Source: Streptomyces echinatus
GTDB lineage: Bacteria; Actinomycetota; Actinomycetes; Streptomycetales; Streptomycetaceae
Direction: 5' to 3'
Length of the DNA stretch: 59,990 nucleotides
Assembly (NCBI RefSeq): GCF_014203595.1
Contig: NZ_JACHJK010000025.1
Location: 1 to 59,990, forward strand
Shown: positions 32,099 through 39,695 of the stretch, piece by piece
Numbering within the stretch: the first letter of the stretch is position 1
Layout: each line of letters starts with the position of its first letter
Notes under the pieces: model-generated
The model's database searches: none
Told to the model about the DNA's origin: nothing
What the model saw: only the letters and a program-made list of their open reading frames with translations
Position numbers and translations under genes: made by a program

Positions 32099-32767
32099 AT
32101 GAGCACGTCGAGCACCATGAGCCCGCCCAGCGTCCTCGCCTGGCGCGACTACGACCCCTCCGCCTGCGAACTCCCCGGCATGTTCCTGGGCGAACTCGCC
32201 CTTCCCGGCCCGCTGGAGGGCGAGAGCGAACGGCTGTGGCAGCTCGGGGCACGGCGCGTACGGCTGGACGCGATCGTCGACCTCACCCCCGGCGCGGGCG
32301 CCGAGCGGGCCGCCGCGGCGGTGGCCGCGCTGAGCCTGGTGCGCGACCTGACCGCGCGAGCCGTCCTCGTCGAGTGGGACGTGCGGCTTCCCCCGGCGCC
32401 GGAGGAAGCCTGGCAGGTCCTCAGCCACCTCCAGCCGCCCCGGCGCATCGAGGGACCCTCCGGGGCAGACGAGGCACTGCGCGCCTGGCAGCAGGGCCAC
32501 TATCTGTGCAAGTGCCTGTGGCGCAAGGGACCCGGTTTCGTGCAGATCCGGGACCGCCGCTGGGGCGAGCTGCGCCGGTTCACCGCCGACGAGCCGCACT
32601 ACGAGGACACGATCGAGCGGCTGGCGTACGGAGCGCCGGCGGCCTCCGTGCCGGCGGCGGTCCTCGACGACTTCCGCGGCGAGAAGCTCGTCCTCGACAT
32701 CGGCCCGCTCGCCTGGTGGCTGCCGTACCGGATCAGCCGCTGGCTCCAGGAGCCGATGACCATCTGA
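32099..32767 (+). CDS. Partner protein of the radical SAM maturase (DUF5825-like)
   Basis: 222 residues, GGAGGA ribosome site, 25 bp after the radical SAM gene. The N-terminus begins after a Ser/Thr/Met stretch with LAWRDYDPSACELPGMFLGE; a middle region gives ARAVLVEWDVRLPPAPEEAW, and the C-terminal half holds YLCKCLWRKGPGFVQIRDRR followed by FTADEPHYEDTIERL. From memory this matches the family labelled DUF5825 that accompanies this type of radical SAM protein in actinobacteria. The role is unknown; leader binding, chaperoning or a second modification step are possible. It closes the operon. Confidence 0.75.
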   Translation: MSTSSTMSPPSVLAWRDYDPSACELPGMFLGELALPGPLEGESERLWQLGARRVRLDAIVDLTPGAGAERAAAAVAALSLVRDLTARAVLVEWDVRLPPAPEEAWQVLSHLQPPRRIEGPSGADEALRAWQQGHYLCKCLWRKGPGFVQIRDRRWGELRRFTADEPHYEDTIERLAYGAPAASVPAAVLDDFRGEKLVLDIGPLAWWLPYRISRWLQEPMTI

Positions 32768-32810
32768 CGGCCGAAGCCGCGCCGAATTGACGGCGGTGAC
32801 GGTCAAGGCC

Positions 32811-32848
32811 GGCCGGGGGCGCCCTCCGCGCAGGGGGCTGCCCCGGCC
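32811..32848 (+). terminator. Terminator of the RiPP-like operon
   Basis: GGCCGGGG (32811-32818) pairs with CCCCGGCC (32841-32848); a smaller nested stem lies within the 22-nt loop. It starts 43 bases after the last stop codon and could also serve the convergent gene at 32875. Confidence 0.6.
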
Positions 32849-32874
32849 GGGCCGCCGGAGGGAGTCGCCGTCCG

Positions 32875-33165
32875 TCAGCAGGTGCGGCCCACGTAATAGG
32901 CGCCCTGGATGCTGGAGGCGGAGCCGAGCCAGCTCCGGCCCGGGCCCACACAGCGCTCGTAGTCGGGGGCCAGCGCCACCTCTACCTTGATCACCACGTG
33001 GGAACCGTCGGAAGTGCAGTGGTTGTAGTAGGCGTCGGAGCCGGTCTCGTAGAAGCCGCACGGATCCGCGGCCGCCGGCGTCGCGGTGGCGGCGCCGGCA
33101 CCGAGGAGTCCCAGCGCGAGGGAGACGGTACCGAGAGCACTGGTCAGCAGGCGGCGAACGTACAC
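32875..33165 (-). CDS. Small exported DUF6355-like protein
   Basis: 96 residues from GTG at 33165 with GAGGAG upstream. A signal peptide ends near TPAAA (about residue 33). The mature part is DPCGFYETGSDAYYNHC, then KVEVALAPDYERCVGPGRSW and GAYYVGRTC: about 60 residues with four cysteines, probably two disulfides. I recall this pattern as DUF6355, annotated as natural-product-associated small exported proteins in actinobacteria. It converges on the RiPP-like operon. A functional link is possible but unproven. Confidence 0.7.
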   Translation of the reverse strand: MYVRRLLTSALGTVSLALGLLGAGAATATPAAADPCGFYETGSDAYYNHCTSDGSHVVIKVEVALAPDYERCVGPGRSWLGSASSIQGAYYVGRTC

Positions 33166-33505
33166 GGCGAACTCCTCGTGACAGGTGGCGTGACAGGGGG
33201 GACAACGGTGTCGCCGGGAAGCGGATGACCGCTCGGCCGGGCACGCGCCCATGATCACGGATCAGCGGGGTGGATCGGCCGTCCGGCCTCCGCTTTCACC
33301 CGCCGAATCATTTCCTCGGTACGCCGAACGGATCACCTGTCTGGACGCGCGCCCCCACGTCGCGGTAGGGCGGCGCCCCGGCCAATCCGAAAGGGCGCGG
33401 CGGCCGTATCAGGAGTAGGGCCGCGGCCATGCCGATCCCCGCCGCGGCGGTTCGTCTCGTGCCGCCAGGAGTCGCACGAGGCGCGGGAAGGAAGGTGCGT
33501 CCATC

Positions 33506-33826
33506 ATGCGAGCACAGCACGTACGGCGTGTCCTCGCGGCGTCGGCGGCCGGTGTGGTGATGGCCGGCGGCGCAGCGGTCGGCGCGGCAGGCACGGCCGT
33601 CGCCGCGGCGCCCGCCGCGCACACCGGCCGGGTGACCACGGGCGGCTGCTTCGGTCACGACGACTGGCGCTGCTTCGACGACGGCGGCTTCGGCCATGGT
33701 GGCTTCTGGCACGGTGGCTTCGACCGCGATGGCTTCAGGCACGGTGGCTTCGGGCACGGTGGCTTCGGGCACCACTTCGATCACCGATTCGACCGGGGGC
33801 CGTTCGTGATCATCGTGGTCCGGTAG
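33506..33826 (+). CDS. Exported Gly/His/Phe-repeat peptide
   Basis: 106 residues. A signal peptide (RRVLAASAAGVVMAGGAAVG, cut likely after AVAAA) precedes a mature part of about 70 residues. This carries a run of short repeats of the form G-F-x-H-G from about residue 60 to 90, for example GFGHGGFWHGGF and GFRHGGFGHGGFGH, then HFDHRFDRGPFVIIVVR. Two cysteines lie before the repeats. About a dozen histidines make metal (Ni, Cu, Zn) binding likely. I do not know a named family. A strong terminator follows immediately. Confidence 0.6.
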   Translation: MRAQHVRRVLAASAAGVVMAGGAAVGAAGTAVAAAPAAHTGRVTTGGCFGHDDWRCFDDGGFGHGGFWHGGFDRDGFRHGGFGHGGFGHHFDHRFDRGPFVIIVVR

Positions 33827-33831
33827 GAGTC

Positions 33832-33887
33832 GCCCCGTACGACACCGGGCGCGTCCGTCCAGGGGCACGCCCGGTGTCGTACGGGGC
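33832..33887. terminator. Strong 20-bp-stem bidirectional terminator
   Basis: The arms at 33832-33851 and 33868-33887 are perfectly complementary over 20 bp (GCCCCGTACGACACCGGGCG and its reverse complement) with a 16-nt loop. It starts six bases after the Gly/His peptide stop. Confidence 0.85.
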
Positions 33888-33982
33888 AGCGGTGTCAGCT
33901 GCTGGCGCCCGCCTGACGCAGAGCAAGGGGCGTGTCGCCCCGACGGGTGACGGCTCGGGGCGATGCCCCGGAGGGACCGTCT

Positions 33983-34393
33983 TCACACCCTGCGCAGGAC
34001 GACGAGGAGGACCAGCAGCACCGTGGCGCCCGCGCTCGTGCCGTGCGCGACGACGGCGGCGAGCGGGAAGTGCCGTTCGGCGGTGGCGGCGCCGTGCGCA
34101 TGACGGCCGGAACTGGGCAGCCAGCGCAGCAGCATCATGAAGCCGAACGCGGCCACGATCAGGACCACCGCGCAGGCCGCCCAGGCGGAGCTCCTGACCC
34201 CGCCCAGCAGATACGCGCTCCAGGCGGCGAGCCCCGCCACGGCGAGCGCCACATGGCCGACGACCAGCCACAGCGGCAGCCGCGTCACGCCCGGGGTGCG
34301 CTGCCGTAGGCCGCCGTGCCGGATCCACACGACGGCGAGGTAGCCGCCGAGGCCCGCCGTCAGCAGCCAAGCGCACAGAACGAAGACACGCAT
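33983..34393 (-). CDS. Small four-TM membrane protein
   Basis: 136 residues with four hydrophobic segments: VFVLCAWLLTAGLGGYLAVV, LPLWLVVGHVALAVAGLAAW, AACAVVLIVAAFGFMMLL and AGATVLLVLLVVL. Segments carry His residues (GHVALA, AAVVAHGTSAG) spaced as in small cytochrome b561/DUF-type membrane proteins, but I cannot assign heme binding. GGGGTAAGGCGG precedes the ATG. Confidence 0.65.
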   Translation of the reverse strand: MRVFVLCAWLLTAGLGGYLAVVWIRHGGLRQRTPGVTRLPLWLVVGHVALAVAGLAAWSAYLLGGVRSSAWAACAVVLIVAAFGFMMLLRWLPSSGRHAHGAATAERHFPLAAVVAHGTSAGATVLLVLLVVLRRV

Positions 34394-34732
34394 CCGCCTT
34401 ACCCCCTGCCCCGTGTCCGGCCGGCCCTGACCCGTCAGGGCTGCGCGCCCCAGGACACCGCACAGAACAGGAGCAGCCCGGACATCCATCCGCTGATTCA
34501 CCCGTAGGTGTGAATGGTGGGGCGAATCGCATGCGCTTCGGCCCGCGCTCTGTCGTGGCGGATCCACCGCCCGCCCCCGATGTGCGAACCCCGTGCTGTT
34601 GCGGAAGCATCGGAAGGGGCGGTATGCGCACTCCGCGACGACGCGCGGGTGGGCACACCGCCGACCGGTGGACCGACGCCTTTCCAGGCTTGGGGGAAGC
34701 ACCCGTCTCGGCGTCCGTACCGGAGTTCTCAC
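34394..34732. other. Divergent promoter region
   Basis: About 340 bp between the four-TM gene and the DoxX gene. It contains GCCCTGA/TCAGGGC arms around 34427-34445, close to the leftward start, and an AT-richer patch near 34500. No gene is supported. Confidence 0.35.
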
Positions 34733-35278
34733 ATGGCGACGCACAACACGGGTCGGTCTTCGACCTTTCTGCGGCAGCCGGTCCCGGAGCAGCGGGTGAC
34801 CGCCGGTGACTGCGGGCTGCTGCTTCTGAGGCTGACCTTCGGACTGTTCATGGCCGGACATGGCGCACAGAAGCTCTTCGGGCTGTTCGGCGGCCAAGGG
34901 CTGACAGCCACCGGCAAGGGATTCGACGCCCTCGGCTACCACCCGGGGAAGGTCTTCGCCGTGATCGGGGGACTCTCCGAGTTCCTCGGTGGCCTGGGCC
35001 TGGCCGTCGGGCTGTTCACGCCGCTCGCGGCCGCCGCGCTGATCGGCGTGATGATCAATGCCATGGTCACCGTCACCGGTGCTCACGGCCTGTGGGACAC
35101 GGACGGCGGCGTGGAGTACAACGTGGCCATCGCCATCGTCGCCCTCGCCGTCGCCGCCATCGGCCCGGGCCGGCTGGCGATCGACCGGTTCTTCCGCTGG
35201 GGCGACGGCGGCTGGACGGCCGCCGCCGTCGCCCTGGGGCTGGGCGGCATCGCCTCCGCGATCTCCCTGACCCTGTGA
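34733..35278 (+). CDS. DoxX family membrane protein
   Basis: 181 residues with four TM segments. The first carries LLLLRLTFGLFMAGHGAQKLFG, quoted in part, with the 'HGxQKLFG' signature of DoxX; then GGLSEFLGGLGLAVGLFTP and the NVAIAIVALAVAAIGPG segment. DoxX proteins take part in oxidative stress complexes or quinone-linked chemistry. The stretch before TM1 is Thr/Ser/Gln-rich and cytoplasmic. GGAG lies ahead of the ATG. Confidence 0.85.
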   Translation: MATHNTGRSSTFLRQPVPEQRVTAGDCGLLLLRLTFGLFMAGHGAQKLFGLFGGQGLTATGKGFDALGYHPGKVFAVIGGLSEFLGGLGLAVGLFTPLAAAALIGVMINAMVTVTGAHGLWDTDGGVEYNVAIAIVALAVAAIGPGRLAIDRFFRWGDGGWTAAAVALGLGGIASAISLTL

Positions 35279-35345
35279 CTCCGAAGGGATGAGGGCGGAT
35301 CGGCCGGGGCAACGGCGGCAGTGGGGCGGAAGCGCGCCCCGGGGC

Positions 35346-36069
35346 TCACCGCTCGCCGGCGGTGCCGGCCTCCGGGTCGTCCGCGGGTACCTGCTTGCCA
35401 ACAGCTCCACGCAGCACGAGCCGGGCCGGGGGGCGAGCACCGCCGTCGTCCTGTCGCTTCCCAGCCCGTGCAGGTAGCCGGCCAGGAACGCCTGGTTGAC
35501 CGCGCACACCCGTTCCGGGGCCCGGGCCGCCATGGGGTGGAAGGGGCAGTTGCGCAGCCGCGGCAGGGTGGGCCCGGTGCGCTCCGGCTCGAAGCCGGAC
35601 TCCTCCGGGGTGTCGGCGGCCACGCTCAGTCCGCGCTCGGCGCCGAGGCGGCCGGGACGTAGCCGTTCGCGTTCGGCGCCGCCCAGGGTCTCTCCGCGGC
35701 GGTAGGCCACACGGAGGGCGGCGTCGCGGGCCGATTCCCCGTCCGTCTCGGTGAGCACGGCTTAGGTGAGGACGTCGGCCGGCATGCCGTAGCGGCGCTC
35801 GGGGATGTGCACCGCGATGGTCTCGTCGACCGGCTCGTACACCTTGGGCCGGCGGCCGACCTTGCGGATGCCCGTGGGCGCTTCGTAGTGGGCCTGGAGC
35901 AGGCCGGCCGCCACCAGCTTGTCCAGGTGGAAGGCGGCCGGCTTGCGGGAGATGCCGAGGCCCTCGGCCACCTCCTCGGGCGTCACCGGCCGCCGCTCCC
36001 GCCGGATGAGCTCGAACACGCGGCGTCGCGCGGCGTCGCGTGGCGTCGCGTGGCGTCGCCGGTGGTCAC
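35346..36069 (-). pseudogene. HTH (ArsR/MarR-like) regulator disrupted three times
   Basis: The N-terminal part reads VFELIRRERRPVTPEEVAEG, then GISRKPAAFHLDKLVAAGLL and a wing, GGIRKVGRRPKVYEP-like (TGIRKVGRRPKVYEP here). A TAA at 35764-35762 interrupts it in frame; translation then resumes as AVLTETDGESARDAALRVAY and reaches NCPFHPMAARAPERVC and NQAFLAGYLHGLGS. Near the end the frame is lost again; the natural C-terminus GKQVPADDPEAGTAGER and TGA lie in another frame (stop 35348-35346). At the start, a 10-bp repeat puts the upstream GTG (36069) out of frame. The gene should encode a Cys-containing sensor regulator of about 230 residues. Confidence 0.8.
36021..36060. repeat. Four-copy 10-bp tandem repeat at the start of the HTH pseudogene
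   Basis: On the minus strand four units of CGCGACGCCR follow one another (the first begins with G). Because ten is not a multiple of three, copy number sets the frame between the GTG at 36069 and the body of the regulator. Five or two copies would be in frame; four are not. Confidence 0.75.
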
Positions 36070-36073
36070 CCGC

Positions 36074-37531
36074 TCAGTGAGAACCCCCGAGTGGTGGGGT
36101 CGCGGCAGCCCACCCGGTCGTACGCCACTGCACCGCTCTGCGGCGCGCCGCCGCGGTCGAGCGCACGTCCCGGCCGGGTCCTGCGGCGCACCTCGGCCAG
36201 GTCGGTGCCGTGTCCCGCAGAGCGCACCGCACACGGCCGAGGGCCTGGCGGATCGACGTCCCCGGGACGTCGATACCGACACGCTCCTCGGCGTAGGCAC
36301 GGACCAGCGTGTGCATGCGGAAGCGTCCGGGTTCCGTCTCCGCCAGAAGATGCGTCGCGGACAGCGCGTCGAGGTGCTCGCGCACGGTCTGTTCCCGTTC
36401 ACCCGCGAGAGCGACGGCGCAGGCGACGCCCGTACGGTCACGGGGGTGAAGCGCCAGGAGGCGCAGCAACCGCCGGGCCCCCGGGGCGACCTGTGCGTCG
36501 GAGGCGGCCAGTGCTCGGCGTACGCCGCCCTCCAGGGCGAGGGTGATCACGGTGTCGTGGTCGTAGTCGTCGAGTGTCCATCCGGGGTGTCGCCGTATGT
36601 GGTGGCCGACGGCGGTCAGCGCCAGGGGCAGGTGTCCGAGGTCGTCGGCGATCCGCCGCAGGGCGGTGGGGTCCGCGGTGACGGCTTCGGCCCCGGCCGT
36701 CCGCCGCAGGAGTTCGACCGAGTCGGCCGCTGCCGGCGGTCCGACGGTGCGTCGGGTGGCATCGGGGAGGCCGTGCAGCAGACGGCGGCTGGTGATCAGG
36801 GTGGCGCTGGCCGGGTCGCCGGGGAGGAGGGGCCGGACCTGCTCGGCGTCCGCGGCGTCGTCGAGCACGACGAACGCGCCGGTGCCGGCGAGGAGTTGCC
36901 GGTAGCGGCGGGCCCGGGCCTCCGTGCCGTGCGGGATGCGTTCTCCGGCGGCGCCCAGCAGGCGCAGGAAGGTATCCAGCACCGCCGCGGTGTCGGCGGG
37001 GGGACGGTCCGGTGCGAAGCCGCGCAGGTCGGCGAAGAGGGCGGGGGCGTCGGCGTGCTTCCGGGCCTGTGCGCGGCGGGCCAAGTGCAGGGCCAGCGAG
37101 GTCTTTCCCACCCCTGCGGCCCCTTCCATGACCACGACACCCGGCCTCCCCTCGGCCGCGAGGGCGGCTTCGGTGCGGGACACGGGCCGGGACCGGCCGA
37201 CGAGAAGGGACGGGCCCGCGGGCAGCCGGTCATAGGCGCAGACACGGGCAGATGCCTCCGCCTCGCCCAGGACCGTGCGCAGCGCCTGCCGCCACATGGC
37301 GACGGCCGCCTCGTCGCCGGCGAGCACCCGGACGACGGCCAGAAGCAAGTCGGGGTTCGGGCGTCGGCGTCCGACCCGGAAGCAGTCGCCGACGGTCGAG
37401 CGGGCCGGCCACTCGCCGCGCGGGCGTCCTGCACTCCGCCAGTCCTGATGCACGCGGCGGGTGATCTCGGTGATCGAGGGACTGCCCGCCCACGCCTTCA
37501 GCAGCCGCAACTGCCCGATGAACTCGTCCAT
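36074..37531 (-). CDS. NB-ARC/STAND-type ATPase regulator-like protein
   Basis: 485 residues from ATG at 37531 (GGGAAAGG upstream; ATG at 37600 lacks a site). The N-terminal 100 residues (FIGQLRLLKAWAGSPSITEI, VGDCFRVGRRRPNPDLLLAV) are the helical domain typical of Streptomyces AfsR/SARP-like ATPases without the OmpR part. The NTPase has Walker A GAAGVGKTSLALHLA, Walker B-like GAFVVLDDAADAEQV, and LITSRRLLHGLPDATR (sensor). A winged-helix region follows, with HLLAETEPGRFRMHTLVRAY. The last 40 residues are Arg-rich, unlike the family, and may reflect a frameshift. It ends four bases before the HTH pseudogene and is preceded by a TetR-type operator. Confidence 0.8.
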   Translation of the reverse strand: MDEFIGQLRLLKAWAGSPSITEITRRVHQDWRSAGRPRGEWPARSTVGDCFRVGRRRPNPDLLLAVVRVLAGDEAAVAMWRQALRTVLGEAEASARVCAYDRLPAGPSLLVGRSRPVSRTEAALAAEGRPGVVVMEGAAGVGKTSLALHLARRAQARKHADAPALFADLRGFAPDRPPADTAAVLDTFLRLLGAAGERIPHGTEARARRYRQLLAGTGAFVVLDDAADAEQVRPLLPGDPASATLITSRRLLHGLPDATRRTVGPPAAADSVELLRRTAGAEAVTADPTALRRIADDLGHLPLALTAVGHHIRRHPGWTLDDYDHDTVITLALEGGVRRALAASDAQVAPGARRLLRLLALHPRDRTGVACAVALAGEREQTVREHLDALSATHLLAETEPGRFRMHTLVRAYAEERVGIDVPGTSIRQALGRVRCALRDTAPTWPRCAAGPGRDVRSTAAARRRAVQWRTTGWAAATPPLGGSH

Positions 37532-37600
37532 CGTGCGGGCCTTTCCCTGATCCAGGAGCTGCGGCACGAACATCCTCCCCATGAGGTCCTGAGCCACCAT

Positions 37601-37649
37601 TAACTTGGAACGGTCGTTTCAAGTTAGACGAGGAGGGGCCCGGCTTCAA
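37601..37649 (-). promoter_or_regulatory. Promoter and operator of the NB-ARC gene
   Basis: On the minus strand TTGAAG (37649-37644), a 17-bp gap and TAACTT (37626-37621) form a good promoter. The -10 box is part of a 26-bp near-perfect palindrome (37601-37626) with arms TAACTTGAAAC and its approximate complement. This matches the palindrome in front of the neighbouring TetR gene, so TetR probably represses this promoter. Confidence 0.65.
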
Positions 37650-37656
37650 GCGGAAA

Positions 37657-37694
37657 GAGCCCCGGTCCAGCGCCGACGCGCCGGGCCGGGGCTC
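37657..37694 (-). terminator. Terminator of the TetR gene
   Basis: GAGCCCCGG (37657-37665) pairs with CCGGGGCTC (37686-37694) across about 20 nt, just after the TetR stop at 37709, separating its transcript from the NB-ARC gene. Confidence 0.6.
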
Positions 37695-37708
37695 GCCTCG
37701 TGGCCGTG

Positions 37709-38308
37709 TCAGGCGAGGGGCGATCGTCCGATGGAGTCGAGCGCCGCGGTCACGGTCCGGCGCAGCGCCTGTGCGTCGGCGCCCGCACGGGAACGCAGGT
37801 TCACGCCGTAGGCGAGCAGGGCCAGCAGGTCCGCGGCGGCCTCCGGGTCGGTTCCCGCCGCCAGTTGCCCCCGCGTCTCAGCCGCGGTGAGCGCCGTGTG
37901 CAGCGCGTCCCGCAGCTCCTGGTGATGCCGGTCGAGTACGGCGCGGACGTCCGGGTCGCCGTTCTCCGCGCCGGCGTGGGCGTTGGCGACCATACAGCCC
38001 CAGCGGGCGTACTCGCCCGAACACCGCACCGTGATCAGGCTGTCGAAGAACTCGGCGACCGCCGGCAGGCCGCGGTCGCCCTCCGCCAGCCGGCGGAACA
38101 TCGGCCGTGACCGCCGCTCCCGATAGCGGTGCAGCGCGGCGAGGTACAGCTCCTGCTTGCCGCCGAAGGTGGCGTACAGGCTGGAGCGGTTGAGGCCGGT
38201 CGCGGTCACGATGTCCTGGACGCCGGTGGTGGCCACGCCCCGCCGCCAGAACAGCCGCACCACCGTGTCCAGGGTCTCGTCAGGATCGAAGTGCTTGATG
38301 TCCGGCAT
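37709..38308 (-). CDS. TetR family regulator
   Basis: 199 residues. The HTH is clear: GVATTGVQDIVTATGLNRSS followed by LYATFGGKQELY. The C-terminal part with RCSGEYARWGCMVANAHAGA is typical of the TetR_C_6/16 type regulators of the AcrR/NemR kind (two Cys: C in VRCSG and WGCM) that respond to reactive electrophiles in some relatives. The ATG at 38308 is chosen because the upstream ATG lies inside the operator. A 24-bp perfect palindrome sits just upstream, and a related palindrome covers the promoter of the NB-ARC gene. Confidence 0.9.
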   Translation of the reverse strand: MPDIKHFDPDETLDTVVRLFWRRGVATTGVQDIVTATGLNRSSLYATFGGKQELYLAALHRYRERRSRPMFRRLAEGDRGLPAVAEFFDSLITVRCSGEYARWGCMVANAHAGAENGDPDVRAVLDRHHQELRDALHTALTAAETRGQLAAGTDPEAAADLLALLAYGVNLRSRAGADAQALRRTVTAALDSIGRSPLA

Positions 38309-38320
38309 GCGCCACCCGCC

Positions 38321-38344
38321 ATCTTGGAATCGTGATTCCAAGAT
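38321..38344. promoter_or_regulatory. Perfect 24-bp TetR operator
   Basis: Arms ATCTTGGAATC and GATTCCAAGAT flank a central GT with no mismatch. Aligned with the site at 37602-37625, 17 of 24 positions agree, including the CTTGGAA core of one arm. Confidence 0.8.
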
Positions 38345-38472
38345 ACTGCGCGGGCACCGTGCGGCGAAGACCGTCCCGCGAAGGGGACCCGGCGCCGCCC
38401 CGGGTCCGTGCGCGGCGTCCAGGACCGTCCACGATGGGCCGCACCACGCGGCCGGCGCCGCACGCTGCGGCC

Positions 38473-38619
38473 ATGAATCACATACCCGCGCTGTGGACGG
38501 TGGCCTACGACACCCGGACCCGCCCGCTTCCCCGCTTGCTCGCTCGCACGGCCGTGCGCCTGGCCGATTTCGTCCGCGCCCTCGCCCTGGCCGACCACCA
38601 GCCCTTCACGTCCCTCTGA
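38473..38619 (+). CDS. Possible 48-residue peptide gene divergent from TetR
   Basis: MNHIPALWTVAYDTRTRP begins a 48-residue frame with high GC3 and natural composition (LARTAVRLADFVRALALADH). There is no clear ribosome site. It may be a small protein, or a remnant of the gene the TetR once controlled. Confidence 0.3.
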   Translation: MNHIPALWTVAYDTRTRPLPRLLARTAVRLADFVRALALADHQPFTSL

Positions 38620-38662
38620 ACACCCTCGACGGGGCCGACGGCTCCCGGCCGCCGGCCCCGGC

Positions 38663-39031
38663 TCACGGCGCCGTCGGCGTGGCGGGTTCCCACAGTTCGA
38701 GCCGGTTGCCCTCGGGGTCGGTGACCCAGCCGAATCGGCCGACACCGTCCATGTCCTGGGTCTCCGGGGCCACGTCCGCTCCCTTGGCGCGCAGCTGCGC
38801 GAGCATCGCGTCCAGGTCGCGGACGCGGAAGTTGAGCATGGTCTGCTGGCCGCGGGACCCGAAGTAGTCGGTCCCGGACTCGAACGCCGCGAACACCGTC
38901 GGCCCGGGCTCCTGACGCCACAGACCGTTCTCGTCGGCGTCCAGGCCCAGGCAGTCGCGGTACCAGGCGCTCAGGGCCGCCGGGTCCGCCGCCCGCAGGA
39001 AGTATCCGCCGATACCAAGCACACGTTCCAT
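38663..39031 (-). CDS. VOC (glyoxalase/bleomycin resistance fold) protein
   Basis: 122 residues: GIGGYFLRAADPAALSAWYR, DCLGLDADENGLW, QTMLNFRVRDLDAMLAQLR and the terminal WVTDPEGNRLELWEP are the ordered elements of a VOC protein with two babab modules. The terminal Glu of RLELWE is a probable metal ligand. Small VOC proteins act on or bind small electrophiles or drugs; the substrate is unknown. The start at 39031 gives a full-length domain. Confidence 0.8.
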   Translation of the reverse strand: MERVLGIGGYFLRAADPAALSAWYRDCLGLDADENGLWRQEPGPTVFAAFESGTDYFGSRGQQTMLNFRVRDLDAMLAQLRAKGADVAPETQDMDGVGRFGWVTDPEGNRLELWEPATPTAP

Positions 39032-39184
39032 GGCGCCATCTTGCCAGGACCGCGATCGGGCGGGGCCCGCACCACACCCGTCGCCCGCTCTCCACCCCGT
39101 CCCGACCGTGGTCCGGGGCATGGACGGGGGCCGGCCGCGAGTGCGGGGCGCGCGGCGCGTGGTGGAGCGGATCGGCGGGACGCC

Positions 39185-39308
39185 CGGCGGCGGGGCCCGG
39201 AGAGCCTCGCCGTGCGGAGACCGGCGCGGCGGGGCCCGGAAAACCTCGCCCAGCGGGAAAGCGGCGCGGCGGGGGCCCGGAGAGCCTCGCCGTGCGGGAA
39301 AGCGGCGC
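39185..39308. repeat. Three-copy 39-41-bp direct repeat in a 660-bp gene-poor stretch
   Basis: Units centred on GGGGCCCGGARARCCTCGCC start at about 39192, 39231 and 39272, with the rest (GTGCGGGAAAGCGGCGC) conserved in all. The whole segment 39032-39695 is over 75% GC with no supported gene on either strand; promoter elements for the gene at 39696 must lie at its right end. Confidence 0.7.
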
Positions 39309-39695
39309 CGGACGGGAGGTGCGGCTCGGAGCGTGCGGCGGCCGGCGGCGCGGGTTCTCGTCCCGCTTTCGGCCATGGAGAGCACTTCTCCCCGGAGCAC
39401 CGCCTGCCCACCCCGTCCCACCCGCCGTCCGCGACGGCCGCCGGACCCCCGCCCGCCCGCGCCGGGGCCGGTGCTTCCGCGCCCGCCTGGCGGACAACCG
39501 CCGGTCGGCGCGGACCGATGGTGACCGGGTACCCGCTTGCAGGGCCCCCGGCGCGGGACGAGCATGCTCCCACCCAGTGTTCGACAGGGGGTGGTCCATG
39601 CCCCCGAGCGCGCCAGTCGACAGTGGTGAACGCGGGCCGCACAGAGCCCACCGCACGTGGATGCCGGTGTCCTCAGTCTTCCGAAAGGGCTGGAC

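Noticed and set aside
27651..32118. Long minus-strand frames opposite the RiPP-like operon
   Set aside because: Antisense shadows; every plus-strand gene there has catalytic motifs and ribosome sites.
33983..35758. A 591-codon open frame on the minus strand covering the DoxX gene region
   Set aside because: It joins the HTH pseudogene tail, the antisense of DoxX and the four-TM gene by chance lack of stops in GC-rich DNA; composition in the middle is not protein-like.
36021..36060. CRISPR-like repeat
   Set aside because: Units are 10 bp and contiguous with no spacers; no cas genes are seen in the window.
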